Notes under the pieces: generated by a model
Database searches by the model: none
Told to the model about the DNA's origin: nothing
The model's input: only the letters and a program-made list of their open reading frames with translations
Translations under genes and position numbers: made by a program
Part shown: positions 54,235 through 63,853 of the stretch, one piece after another
How the letters are laid out: the number at the start of each line of letters is the position of its first letter
How positions within the stretch are numbered: position 1 is the first letter of the stretch
Assembly: GCF_013396335.1 (NCBI RefSeq)
Contig: NZ_JABWSY010000003.1
Span: 62,001-126,000, forward strand
Source of the DNA: Bacillus sp. EB106-08-02-XG196
GTDB taxonomy: Bacteria > Bacillota > Bacilli > Bacillales > Cytobacillaceae
Direction: 5' to 3'
DNA: 64,000 bases

Positions 54235-55446
54235 ATGAGAAACTTAAGAGAGATTTCTCTCAATCTTCACAAGCAGTCACAGGGGAAAATAAATGTCAAT
54301 GTTAAGGTGCCAGTAGAAACTGCCTATGATTTAAGTTTGGCTTATTCACCAGGGGTAGCAGAGCCTTGTAAAGAAATCTATGAGAATCCTGAAAAAATCT
54401 ATGATTATACGATGAAAGGAAATCTTGTTGCGGTTGTATCGGATGGTTCAGCCGTATTAGGTCTCGGTAACATTGGTCCAGGGGCTGCAATGCCTGTTAT
54501 GGAAGGAAAAGCCGCTTTATTTAAGGCCTTCGCAGATGTCGATGCATTTCCAATTTGCTTGGACACAAATGATGTGGAACAAATTATTCAGGCTATAAAA
54601 ATAATGGAACCAACCTTCGGCGGGATTAACTTGGAAGACATTGCAGCACCTAATTGTTTTATCATAGAAGACAGACTAAAAAGAGAAATGAATATCCCGG
54701 TTTTCCATGATGACCAGCATGGGACAGCAATCGTAACTGCAGCGGGACTGATTAACGCGCTAAAGGTTGTTGGCAAACGCCTTGGAGATACAAGAATAGT
54801 AGTCAATGGTGCTGGTGCGGCAGGAATAGCAATTACATACTTACTTTTAAGTATGGGTGTATGCGATATTATCTTGTGTGATACAAAGGGTGCAATCTAT
54901 AAGGGCCGCTATGAAGGAATGAATTCAATCAAAGATGATATTGCCGAAGTGACAAATAAAGGCTGTATTCAAGGGGATTTATCGGAAGTGTTGAAAGGAG
55001 CAGACGTATTCATCGGTGTATCTGCTGCCGGAGCCGTGACACAGGAGATGGTTAGGTCCATGAACAGGGATGGTATTATTTTTGCGATGGCGAACCCAAT
55101 CCCGGAAATCATGCCGGAAGAAGCATTGGAAGCCGGAGCCCTAGTGGTGGGAACCGGGCGCTCCGATTTACCGAACCAGGTGAATAATGTGCTGGCCTTC
55201 CCGGGTATTTTTAAGGGAGCGTTGAAGGTTCATGCATCTGAAATAAATGAAGAAATGAAGATGGCTGCGGTATATGCCATTGCAAATTTAATCACGTTGG
55301 AAGAGCTTACCCCCGAATACGTTATTCCGCATCCTTTTGATAAAAGAGTCGCAGAAGCAGTAACCACTGCTGTTGCAGAAGCTGCCATCATAACGGGTGT
55401 TGCACGTAAAAAAGTGGACCAAGAAAAACTAATCGAGAGGAAGTAG
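54235..55446 (+). CDS. NAD(P)-dependent malic enzyme
   Basis: 403 aa, ATG at 54235 behind GGAGG. The short YtsJ/MaeB-type enzyme: [13 protein letters not shown] at the N-terminus, [38 protein letters not shown] and the Rossmann motif [11 protein letters not shown], then [15 protein letters not shown]. It decarboxylates malate to pyruvate. After malate synthase it completes a route from glyoxylate to pyruvate, which can refill acetyl-CoA. Confidence 0.94.
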   Translation: MRNLREISLNLHKQSQGKINVNVKVPVETAYDLSLAYSPGVAEPCKEIYENPEKIYDYTMKGNLVAVVSDGSAVLGLGNIGPGAAMPVMEGKAALFKAFADVDAFPICLDTNDVEQIIQAIKIMEPTFGGINLEDIAAPNCFIIEDRLKREMNIPVFHDDQHGTAIVTAAGLINALKVVGKRLGDTRIVVNGAGAAGIAITYLLLSMGVCDIILCDTKGAIYKGRYEGMNSIKDDIAEVTNKGCIQGDLSEVLKGADVFIGVSAAGAVTQEMVRSMNRDGIIFAMANPIPEIMPEEALEAGALVVGTGRSDLPNQVNNVLAFPGIFKGALKVHASEINEEMKMAAVYAIANLITLEELTPEYVIPHPFDKRVAEAVTTAVAEAAIITGVARKKVDQEKLIERK

Positions 55447-55450
55447 TAAT

Positions 55451-56233
55451 ATGAAATTTATTAGATATACACATGGTTCAGCAGTTTACACAGGAGCGTT
55501 AAAGGATAATGCAATCCATGAAATTAAAGGAGATATTTTTGGCGACTGGCAATATACCGGTAAAACATTGGCTGTCGCTGACGTGACTCTAAGAGCTCCT
55601 TTAATTCCCAATCAAATCATTGGTATTGGCGCCAACTATGTTTCCAAGCTTGAAGAACGGCCATCCGAGCTTCCGGAAATTCCGGTTTTCTTCTTCAAAC
55701 CTACTTCATCCGTTATTGGGCCGGAAGAAGAGATTCTAATTCCGGAGGGGGGAGACAAAGTGAAGTTTGAATCGGAGTTAGCCATTATTATTGGCAAAGA
55801 AGCAAAAAATGTACCCGAGTCAGAAGTATTGGATTATGTATTCGGATACACCGTTGCAAATGATGTAACCGCCCCTCAATTTTTTCATCAGGACGGGCAT
55901 TGGACAATCGGCAAATCCTTTGATACCTTCACACCACTCGGACCTGTGATTGAAACAGAACTTGATCCTTTCACAGTAAATGTCGAAGCTAAATTGAATG
56001 GTGTGGAGAAGCAAAATAGTGCAACAGACTTAATGATTATTCCAATCCGCACAATGGTGTCCTATCTGACAAAGGTCATGACCCTTAAACCTGGAGATGT
56101 AATTCTGACAGGCAGTCCGGTGGGGGCAGAGCTGGTTGGTGATGGAGATATCATAGAATGTGAAATCAAAGAAATTGGAACATTACGCAATTCCTTTATA
56201 TTGGCAAAAGAACATGTAAATTCATTCTCATAA
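55451..56233 (+). CDS. Fumarylacetoacetate hydrolase family protein
   Basis: 260 aa, ATG at 55451 behind GAGGAAG, 4 nt after malic enzyme. FAH-fold motifs: IIGIGANYVSKLEE, FFKPTSSVIGPEE, VKFESELAIIIGKEAKNV (metal-binding Glu), GYTVANDVTAPQ and LTGSPVGAELVGDGDIIECEI. Family members hydrolyse, decarboxylate or isomerise 2,4-diketo or oxaloacetate-like acids. In this operon oxaloacetate decarboxylase activity or cleavage of a keto-acid intermediate is possible. It closes the element 6 operon. Confidence 0.88.
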   Translation: MKFIRYTHGSAVYTGALKDNAIHEIKGDIFGDWQYTGKTLAVADVTLRAPLIPNQIIGIGANYVSKLEERPSELPEIPVFFFKPTSSVIGPEEEILIPEGGDKVKFESELAIIIGKEAKNVPESEVLDYVFGYTVANDVTAPQFFHQDGHWTIGKSFDTFTPLGPVIETELDPFTVNVEAKLNGVEKQNSATDLMIIPIRTMVSYLTKVMTLKPGDVILTGSPVGAELVGDGDIIECEIKEIGTLRNSFILAKEHVNSFS

Positions 56234-56257
56234 CCTGATTTTGAATGAAGAATAAGC

Positions 56258-56314
56258 AAAAAAAAGAACATTTGTCTGGTATGAACGATATATCAGCAAA
56301 TGTTCTTTTTTTTT
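56258..56314. terminator. Strong bidirectional terminator
   Basis: A run of A plus GAACATTTG (56258-56274) pairs with CAAATGTTC plus a run of T (56297-56313) around a 22-nt loop, ending the glycolate operon. Confidence 0.88.
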
Positions 56315-56337
56315 GAAAAAACGAAAATATTATTTTA

Positions 56338-56390
56338 GTCCTAAAAACGATACCAAATTACAATACCTGCAACTTGGGCTGTTCTATCAT
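56338..56390 (+). promoter_or_regulatory. Tandem activator element 7 and promoter (cdaR operon)
   Basis: GTCCTAAAAA and GATACCAAATTACAATA, conserved C at 56341 and 56353; TATCAT begins at 56385, 32 bp after the second C. It lies just past the terminator and 115 bp before the regulator gene. Confidence 0.7.
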
Positions 56391-56455
56391 TAAAAAATAA
56401 TAGCAGCTGCAATAAAAAGAGGGATATAGTTTCAATTAGTCATTGAATTGGAGTA

Positions 56456-56469
56456 TGAAAGCGGTTACT
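56456..56469 (+). promoter_or_regulatory. Putative CcpA cre site in the cdaR leader
   Basis: TGAAAGCGGTTACT matches the cre consensus TGWAARCGYTWNCW except at one central position. It lies between the element 7 promoter and the start codon, where CcpA could block elongation. Confidence 0.55.
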
Positions 56470-56504
56470 TATTAGTTTTAAAACTGTGAAAGAAGGTTTG
56501 CTAT

Positions 56505-57659
56505 ATGATTATTACTTCAGATTTAGCCTATCCGATCATAAAAAAACTAAAAAAGTTTGTAGATTATAATATTAATATTATGAATGAGAATGGGATTATT
56601 GTTGCAAGTAGAGATAGAGATAGGTTGCATCAAATCCATCATGGGGCAGTTGAGGTAATCAAAACTAAAAGGGAAATTGTTATTTACCCTGAAAATGCAG
56701 ATCAATACTTAGGAGCAAAATCTGGTGTTAATCTGCCTGTAGAGTATCGAGACACAGTCATTGGAGTCATTGGTATTACCGGTCATCCAGATGATGTCTG
56801 GAAATTCGGACAAATACTAAAGGTGACAGTCGAAGTAATGATTGGTCAGATGGAATTAAATAACCAATTACAATATCAGAATAAAATAGTAGAAAATTGG
56901 GTCAAGAATTTCGTTCATCCAACACAAGTAGACATGGAAAAATTAACATCTGATGCGATTCACTATTTAAATATTGATTTTGAGCAAGAGGTAACCATCT
57001 TTCTAGTGAAGTATGAGGATTTAAATTCCGTTAGTACCGATCTCGAAGTAAATATGAGATATCAACAAATAAGAGATGATCGAATGAAAAAAATAAGAGC
57101 AGCCATTCCGAATATCGTTTTTTCTGCATTTATAGAGGGGAGCTGTTGTTTAATTGCACTTCATTCAATGAAACGAAATAGTTATCTGTCTGTCGCTAGA
57201 TTGATAAAAGATTTATTTCCCGCTAAAAAAACACAAATGAAAATTGGAGCTGGAAATGGTTATAAGGGTATAGCAGGCTATAGAAAATCATATCTAGAAG
57301 CAAATAATAGTTTACAGTTATTAAATAGATTCCCAGTGACAGAAAATGTCGCTCATATCTCAGAATGGGGGATAAAAAATTTAATTAACCATGTGTCAAC
57401 TGACATATTAATGAGCTTCCATGACCAATATTTGGAGGGTGGTGAGAAACTCACTAATGAGCAAAAACACACGTTAGAGCAATTAATAGATACGAATTTA
57501 AATATGAAAATTACCGCTGAAAAATTACACATCCATCGAAACACGCTCATATATAGACTGGATGCAATTGCAAAGCAAACAGGATTAGATCCAAAAAGTT
57601 TTCAAGATTTAATGATCCTTCACTTTTTAATGACGATAGATCAGCTAGTTGATAAATAG
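56505..57659 (+). CDS. cdaR: CdaR-type sugar diacid regulator
   Basis: 384 aa, ATG at 56505 behind GAAGG. The N-terminus is the diacid recognition domain (SDLAYPIIKKLKKFVDYNIN, IMNENGIIVASRDRDRLHQIH, AKSGVNLPVEYRDTVIGVIGITG). The C-terminus is a PucR-type helix-turn-helix (LEQLIDTNLNMKITAEKLHI followed by HRNTLIYRLDAIAKQTG). CdaR proteins activate glucarate, galactarate or glycerate genes on binding such acids. It is upstream of glycerate kinase, its usual neighbour. Confidence 0.92.
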   Translation: MIITSDLAYPIIKKLKKFVDYNINIMNENGIIVASRDRDRLHQIHHGAVEVIKTKREIVIYPENADQYLGAKSGVNLPVEYRDTVIGVIGITGHPDDVWKFGQILKVTVEVMIGQMELNNQLQYQNKIVENWVKNFVHPTQVDMEKLTSDAIHYLNIDFEQEVTIFLVKYEDLNSVSTDLEVNMRYQQIRDDRMKKIRAAIPNIVFSAFIEGSCCLIALHSMKRNSYLSVARLIKDLFPAKKTQMKIGAGNGYKGIAGYRKSYLEANNSLQLLNRFPVTENVAHISEWGIKNLINHVSTDILMSFHDQYLEGGEKLTNEQKHTLEQLIDTNLNMKITAEKLHIHRNTLIYRLDAIAKQTGLDPKSFQDLMILHFLMTIDQLVDK

Positions 57660-57804
57660 TTTAACAGCTGGAAAAATTATGAATGTGCAATTGCCTAATC
57701 TTTTTCGATATTATTCCACATTTTTTTGGTTAATTTACCGATGTTTCTAGTACATTATTATAGTTTAATAAGAGTGTACAAAAAATTCAGAAAAAGGTGG
57801 GAAT

Positions 57805-58959
57805 ATGAAAATAGTTGTTGCTCCAGACTCGTTTAAAGGGAGTTTGAGAGCTTTCGAGGTAGGAAAGATTATTCAAGAATCACTTTTAAAAGAAATTCCG
57901 AATGTTCAAGTTGAATTGAATCCAATGGCTGATGGAGGTGAGGGGACCCTAGAGACGTTGGTGTATGCGACAAAAGGAAAACGCTTCCCAATTCTATCTT
58001 CAAATCCGTTAAAGGAACAGGTCACTACTGAATATGGCGTCTTGGGAGATGGGAAAACAGTTGTCATTGAAATTGCTGCGATTTCAGGGTTGACTATGGT
58101 TCCGCTAGATAAGAGGGATCCGTTGTATACGTCAACCCATGGCATTGGTGAAGTAATTCTTAAAGTAGCAAAGGAGGGATACCGTGAATTTATTGTTTGC
58201 CTGGGAGGAAGCTCCACAAATGATGGCGGTCTAGGTATGCTTCAGGCACTTGGTGTCCAATTTGTAGATGAAGATAATAAAGAGGTTCCTCCTTTCGGCA
58301 AATCTATTTACAAAGTGAAAAGGGTTAATTTTACAACTCTAGATCCTATTATTCATGATTGCCATTTTACAATCGCAAGTGATGTTGATAGTCCTTTATG
58401 TGGTGAAAATGGTGCTACTTATATATTCGGGCCACAAAAAGGTGTGAGGGAGGAGCATTTGGAAGAGTATGATCAAGCAATGCACCGATATGCAAGTTTA
58501 ATAGAAAATCATCTTGGGATAAATGCTCAAAAACTTCCGGGTGCAGGTGCCGCTGGAGGACTTGGCTTTGCTTTTCTATTATTAAACGCCAAGATTGAAT
58601 CAGGTTCTAGAATCATTGCAGAAGCGACTAACTTGAGAAATAAGTTGAAGGGTGCAGATTTTGCTATAACAGGTGAAGGACAAAGTGATTACCAGACATT
58701 GTTTGGAAAGGTGCCTTCCTTTGTAGCAAAACTTGCAAAAGAGGAAGATATAAAGACGGTTCTACTTTCTGGGAGCCTAGGGAAAGGGTATGAAGGTTTG
58801 TATGACCACTTTATGAGCTGTCATTCCATTGCTACCGGACCAATTACATTAGAAGAATGCATGAAAAATGCTGAAGCTCTCCTAGCAAATGAGGCTAGGA
58901 ACATTGCTCGATTTCTGAAAGAGATTAGTGAGGAACGAACACGCGAAAGAATTTTATAG
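57805..58959 (+). CDS. glxK: Glycerate kinase
   Basis: 384 aa, ATG at 57805 behind AAGGTGGG. Type II glycerate kinase (GarK/GlxK family): MKIVVAPDSFKGSLRAFEVG, NPMADGGEGTLE, CLGGSSTNDGGLGMLQALG, LPGAGAAGGLGFAF and FAITGEGQSDYQTLFGK. It phosphorylates glycerate to 2-phosphoglycerate, bringing C3 units from tartronate semialdehyde into glycolysis. It follows cdaR, as in sugar diacid pathways. Confidence 0.95.
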   Translation: MKIVVAPDSFKGSLRAFEVGKIIQESLLKEIPNVQVELNPMADGGEGTLETLVYATKGKRFPILSSNPLKEQVTTEYGVLGDGKTVVIEIAAISGLTMVPLDKRDPLYTSTHGIGEVILKVAKEGYREFIVCLGGSSTNDGGLGMLQALGVQFVDEDNKEVPPFGKSIYKVKRVNFTTLDPIIHDCHFTIASDVDSPLCGENGATYIFGPQKGVREEHLEEYDQAMHRYASLIENHLGINAQKLPGAGAAGGLGFAFLLLNAKIESGSRIIAEATNLRNKLKGADFAITGEGQSDYQTLFGKVPSFVAKLAKEEDIKTVLLSGSLGKGYEGLYDHFMSCHSIATGPITLEECMKNAEALLANEARNIARFLKEISEERTRERIL

Positions 58960-59100
58960 ACCCGGAAGCACCGCTGACCAAAATCGGGAATCGGTTTGGA
59001 GTCTTCTTATTCTAAATTAGTATGAATATTAAATTATTCAACGACAAGGCAAACAAATCTCACGAATGATAGGGCTCAATAATAAGGAGGAAATTAATCT

Positions 59101-60099
59101 ATGCCAGAAATACATTCTGTACTTGTTACTACGTATTTAACCCCCGAAAATCAGGAACAGCTTCGCAAGGCGCTTGAACCGGCTGAGGTGGTATTTTGCA
59201 AACCGAACGATACAGAGATTATAGCTGAGACTATTCAGAAAGTGGATGTTGCAATTCTAAATAGTGATGTGGATGATTTAATCCTCTCTGGACCTAAGTT
59301 GCGCTGGATTCACTGCTGTCGAGCAGGTTTGGACAAGTCTGCCAAACCCGAAATTTTTGAACGGGGAATTATTCTTACAAGTTCATCAGGGCGTTCTGCC
59401 CCTGCGCTTGCGGAACATGCATTGATGTTCATGCTTACATTGACCTACGATATTCCGCTGCTTATGAAAGCAAAGCAGGAGCATCGGTGGGTTGCAACCC
59501 GAGAGTATTTCAACAAAACCGGTATGTACGGTAAAACCATTGGTATACTTGGTCTAGGAAAGACAGGATGTGAGGTGGCAAGGCTGGCAAAAATGTTTGA
59601 CATGAAGGTACTTGGCTGGCGACGGTCTGCAGATGTGCCTGAAAATGTAGACGTGGTGTATTCCTCTGAACGTCAGGACAGCCTTCGGTCACTTCTGGAA
59701 GCCGCTGATTATGTGGTTTTGTGCGTGGAACTCAACGATGATACTTGGCACATTCTGGGTAAGCAAGAATTCGAATGGATGAAGCCATCTGCTTTTGTCA
59801 TTAACATGGGTAGAGGGGAACTCATCGATGAGCCTGTAATGATTGAGGCTCTTCAGAATGGAAGGATTGCCGGTGCCGGTCTGGATACCTTTGAAGTGGA
59901 GCCTCTCCCTACGGAAAACCCGCTTTGGGATATGGAGAATGTTATTATTACACCTCATATTACGCCGCGGCTGCCAGACAGGGAAGAACGTGCATTGGAA
60001 TACGTTTATCAGAATATCGAGGCTTATCGCAAAGGGTGCGGTTTCGTCAACCGCCTCTCAAAAAGGAATATTTACACAAAGGACAAAGTCAAGGGCTGA
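59101..60099 (+). CDS. D-isomer specific 2-hydroxyacid dehydrogenase
   Basis: 332 aa, ATG at 59101 behind AAGGAGG. The Rossmann motif GILGLGKTGCEVARLAK lies mid-protein. The catalytic triad motifs are NMGRGELID (Arg), GLDTFEVEP (Glu) and ITPHIT (His). It could reduce glyoxylate or hydroxypyruvate to glycolate or glycerate, fitting the neighbouring C2/C3 genes, but other 2-ketoacids are possible. Confidence 0.9.
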   Translation: MPEIHSVLVTTYLTPENQEQLRKALEPAEVVFCKPNDTEIIAETIQKVDVAILNSDVDDLILSGPKLRWIHCCRAGLDKSAKPEIFERGIILTSSSGRSAPALAEHALMFMLTLTYDIPLLMKAKQEHRWVATREYFNKTGMYGKTIGILGLGKTGCEVARLAKMFDMKVLGWRRSADVPENVDVVYSSERQDSLRSLLEAADYVVLCVELNDDTWHILGKQEFEWMKPSAFVINMGRGELIDEPVMIEALQNGRIAGAGLDTFEVEPLPTENPLWDMENVIITPHITPRLPDREERALEYVYQNIEAYRKGCGFVNRLSKRNIYTKDKVKG

Positions 60100-60137
60100 T
60101 ACCTGGTCGAGCTAGATAAATCGTTAGGAGGATTAAG

Positions 60138-62120
60138 ATGAAACATTGGTGGAATGGATATCCTTGGCGGATGGTCCAGACAAATTTAAGAGAGATTGAT
60201 ATGGAAGATATTGACGCTGTCGGCTATGCAAAGGAGCTGAAAGAATTCGGTGCAACGGTGGTATTGCTTAATGCTGCCGGAATTATCGCCAGTTATAATT
60301 CGGAGCTGCCATTTCATCCAAAAAGTGAATATCTACATGGTGATAGCCTGAACAAGATTATTGAAGAGTGCCATAAGGAGGGAATCCGTGTAATTGCAAG
60401 AATGGATTTCTCCAAGATTCGATACTCAGTCTATGAACAGAATCCAGATTGGGCTTATCGAACGAGAGAGGGCAAAATTGTCAACTACAACGGGGATGTA
60501 CACACCTGTCTAAACAATGATTATCAACAGAAATATATGTTTGATATTCTCCAGGAAGTACTCACAACTCATTCCTTTGACGGTGTGTTCTGCAATATGA
60601 GCGGATTCAAAGTTGTAGACTATAGTTATAATTATCATGGGCCTTGCCACTGTGAGAACTGTCAGCGCAAATTTAAAGAGCAATACGGTTTGGAACTCCC
60701 AGAAAAGGACGATATGCGCAATCCAGTGTACCAAACATATACATTGTTCAAAAAGGATTGTGAAGAGGAGCATAAAGAGAGGCTGCACCGTCTGGTGAAA
60801 GGAATTAGTTCAGAAATCGCAGTAAATGGATTGGATTATATTCGATGTGAGTCGAATACCGAAATAGGAAGACCTCAATGGCAATACAGCGCCTCGTCAA
60901 ACTCCAGGGTGATCAGCGGTCCGTCACGTACTCGTCCTTCGGACAATGCCAGTGTTGATTTTATTGGCTTCCGGTACCGGCACACTTCAGTATCACCCGC
61001 TTTAATGGAACTTCGTCAATGGCAGAATTTATCGAATTCCGGCAGCGTTAGTTTGTATATAATGGGTAGACTTGATAAACATCCAGACACTTCCAGCTAT
61101 GAAGGCACTAAAAAAGTATTTCAGTTCCACAAAGAACATGAAAAACTTTTTAGCAGTCTTGAATCGATGGCGAAGGTTGTTGTCATGAGGAAAGCACTTT
61201 GGCAGAACGATCCGGAAGTATATGGATGGATTCGGGCACTTACTGAAAGCCATATTCCATTTGACGAGATTCGACTTGCTGAGCTCAATGATATAAATCA
61301 GTTTGATGGTAAAGAGTTTGTGATACTAGGAGATATGAAATTCCTGTCAGACCAACAGGTCAAAATACTCGATGATTTTGCTGCAAATGGCGGGACAGTT
61401 ATTGCTACAGGAGAAACGGGTTTATATGATGATCAATTTAAAGAGCGCAGCGGTATGGGATTAAATTGTCTTGGTATTGAAAAGGTCAAAGAGATTCAAA
61501 ATGGACTAATGTCTTCGATATTTGAAATCCCGGAGGCAGAAAAAGAGCTGTTCCCACGCTGCAAACAAACGCCATTTATTGCACCTGGACCCAATTTGGT
61601 AACAGTTCAACCGAAAGATACCGTACAGCAATATTTACAGTTGATACCAGAACATCCCTTTGGTCCACCAGAACGTTGTTATTTTAATGGGGTTACGCAA
61701 GAGCCGGGAATTCTAGTATCGAAGTTTCATAAGGGACGTGGGGTCTATATTCCTTGGCAGATTGGTTCGTTCTATCGTCAGGAGGGCTATCAGAACACAC
61801 TGAACATGATGCAGGATATATTGTTTTCTTTATGTGGAATAGAAGAGTTAGCTCCGGGACTTACTCCTATGGTGGAAGTCAATATTTGTAGAAATGAGAA
61901 GAAACAAATTATTCAGCTTGTCAATAATTCAGGATGTTTTGCGAATAGCTATTTTAGCCCGGTACCTATTCAAAATATTACTCTATGTCTAAAAGCCCAA
62001 ACGGAAAGCGCTTTAATTAAAACGTTACGGGGTGGGCAAGTTGATTATCAATATAGAGATGGATATCTAACCATTAATTTAGATGTATTGAATGATTATG
62101 AAGCTATCGTTCTCTCATAA
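60138..62120 (+). CDS. GHL6/GH42-like putative glycoside hydrolase
   Basis: 660 aa, ATG at 60138 behind TAGGAGG. The N-terminal about 340 residues look like a TIM barrel (GATVVLLNAAGIIASYNSEL, ECHKEGIRVIARMDFSKI, HSFDGVFCNMSGF, CHCENCQRKFKEQYG). From about 380 comes a Rossmann-like domain similar to the GH42 trimerisation domain (EFVILGDMKFLSDQQVKILDDF, AANGGTVIATGETGLYD), then a beta domain. This order occurs in hypothetical glycosyl hydrolase family 6 (GHL6). No secretion signal. The barrel has acids in the usual places, but catalytic residues cannot be assigned by eye. Confidence 0.78.
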   Translation: MKHWWNGYPWRMVQTNLREIDMEDIDAVGYAKELKEFGATVVLLNAAGIIASYNSELPFHPKSEYLHGDSLNKIIEECHKEGIRVIARMDFSKIRYSVYEQNPDWAYRTREGKIVNYNGDVHTCLNNDYQQKYMFDILQEVLTTHSFDGVFCNMSGFKVVDYSYNYHGPCHCENCQRKFKEQYGLELPEKDDMRNPVYQTYTLFKKDCEEEHKERLHRLVKGISSEIAVNGLDYIRCESNTEIGRPQWQYSASSNSRVISGPSRTRPSDNASVDFIGFRYRHTSVSPALMELRQWQNLSNSGSVSLYIMGRLDKHPDTSSYEGTKKVFQFHKEHEKLFSSLESMAKVVVMRKALWQNDPEVYGWIRALTESHIPFDEIRLAELNDINQFDGKEFVILGDMKFLSDQQVKILDDFAANGGTVIATGETGLYDDQFKERSGMGLNCLGIEKVKEIQNGLMSSIFEIPEAEKELFPRCKQTPFIAPGPNLVTVQPKDTVQQYLQLIPEHPFGPPERCYFNGVTQEPGILVSKFHKGRGVYIPWQIGSFYRQEGYQNTLNMMQDILFSLCGIEELAPGLTPMVEVNICRNEKKQIIQLVNNSGCFANSYFSPVPIQNITLCLKAQTESALIKTLRGGQVDYQYRDGYLTINLDVLNDYEAIVLS

Positions 62121-62272
62121 ATGCTTGTAAATTGAAAACGAATGTCAAGGTAGAAATTTTTAATGGTCGTATCCCAATGCCCGGTGTTTTTAATAGCAGT
62201 TATTACGATTAGTAAACTAACGCAGCAATGTCTAAACAGAAACCATTTTTATGAAATTTAGGGGGAAATGTC

Positions 62273-63739
62273 ATGGGGGAGAATTCTACGATTCAATACA
62301 ATCGTGCAAAAACCTGGCAGATTTTGCTGTGGCCTGGAAATACAAGTATTAACAGTCTTATGGGCATATTGGTGATGTTTAGCAGCTATATTGCGGTCGG
62401 AGGGTACGGACTCGCAGTAGCAACGGCAGGTCTAATCGCCTCCTATTCCCGAATCTTTGATGGTGTTACTGATCCATTAATAGCAGTAATCACAGATAGA
62501 ATGGATACAAAATACGGGAAAATCCGAATTATTATGGTGACAGGTTATATCATCCAAATTCTATCAGTATTAACTTTGTTTGTATGGGGAATCGGTCAAG
62601 GACTCGTATTTTATACGATTATAACTTTGATTTATTATATTGGTTCTACGCTAAGTGGTATTGCAACCAATACAGGAAATACAGTTTTAACAAACGATCC
62701 TGAGCAACGTCCAAAGATTTACCGATGGTCACTGACATATACAACAATACTTGCTTCACTTTTAAGCTTTTATAACTCAACAGTTTTGTTTCCAAAGTAT
62801 GGAGGTATTACTACTGAGCTTTTGCAGGAACTGTGTATTACTTTTTTGATAGTATCACTTGTTTTACAAATTATAGCTTTTCTTGCAATCAGTGAAAAAG
62901 ATAAACCAGAGAATTTTCCAAAAAAAACCAATGGAAAACGTATCAATTATAAAGATGCCTGGTCGTTACTTAGGAATAACCGGGCACTGCAGGTTTTAAT
63001 TATTTCCGGATCCAGTGATAAACTTGCACAGCAGGCTGCTGGACAGGCTGTTATTTCCACAATCATTTTTGGTATTATCATTGGAAATTATGAATTTTAC
63101 GGTATTTTCAAATTGATGGATGTGATACCCACATTGCTGGTCCTATTCTACGTGACCCATATGGCTGGTAAAAACGGTACAAAAAAATCCCTCATTAAAT
63201 GGACGATTATTTCTATGGTAACTGCTGCTGCTATGATTATTTTCATGTCGCTCATTGATCCGAAACAAATTAGTGTTGCAATTGTGCCAACAGCTTTTTT
63301 CGTGATCTTATATGTTGCTTTCCATGCAACCATGATAGCAACTGCCGCTTGTACGCAAGCTTTGAAACCAGATATTACCGACTATGAGTTATACAAGTCA
63401 GGAAACTATATGCCAGGAACAGTGGCTGCAGTCTATGCTTTTTTAGATAAAGCAATCTCATCTTTTGCAACAACTATCGTTGCCGTCACTATTGCGGCGA
63501 TTGGCTATGTCACAGTGCAGCCACAGCCCGGAGATCCTTCTACACCAGCGGTCTTTTGGGTAGGGATGTTCTTGTGGATGGGGTTACCAATTATTGGATA
63601 TATTATCTCCCTTATTGCGCTGAAGTGGTATCCGTTAGACAAAGAGATGATGGAAGAAGTGCAACGTAGTAACCAAAATTTCAGGCAAGGTCCAAATCTG
63701 AAATTAGGTTCAAATACCAGTAAAGAGATTAGTGGATAA
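62273..63739 (+). CDS. GPH family sugar:cation symporter (MelB/UidB type)
   Basis: 488 aa, ATG at 62273 behind AGGGGGAA. Twelve helices with GPH features: YSRIFDGVTDPLIAVITDRMDTKYGKIR in the first part and ALKPDITDYELYKSGNYMPG in the second. It resembles the symporter at 23004 but is clearly diverged, so it probably imports a different glycoside or sugar acid. It follows the GHL6-like gene, its likely partner enzyme. Confidence 0.92.
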   Translation: MGENSTIQYNRAKTWQILLWPGNTSINSLMGILVMFSSYIAVGGYGLAVATAGLIASYSRIFDGVTDPLIAVITDRMDTKYGKIRIIMVTGYIIQILSVLTLFVWGIGQGLVFYTIITLIYYIGSTLSGIATNTGNTVLTNDPEQRPKIYRWSLTYTTILASLLSFYNSTVLFPKYGGITTELLQELCITFLIVSLVLQIIAFLAISEKDKPENFPKKTNGKRINYKDAWSLLRNNRALQVLIISGSSDKLAQQAAGQAVISTIIFGIIIGNYEFYGIFKLMDVIPTLLVLFYVTHMAGKNGTKKSLIKWTIISMVTAAAMIIFMSLIDPKQISVAIVPTAFFVILYVAFHATMIATAACTQALKPDITDYELYKSGNYMPGTVAAVYAFLDKAISSFATTIVAVTIAAIGYVTVQPQPGDPSTPAVFWVGMFLWMGLPIIGYIISLIALKWYPLDKEMMEEVQRSNQNFRQGPNLKLGSNTSKEISG

Positions 63740-63853
63740 CTGTTAAGTTTTTTAAAGAATAAGTATATTTAATCCTTGTGTATGACTTCCATTTTCGGAC
63801 ATGATTCCAAAATGAAACAGGATAAAATTTTATGTATGATGGAGGGAATAAAA

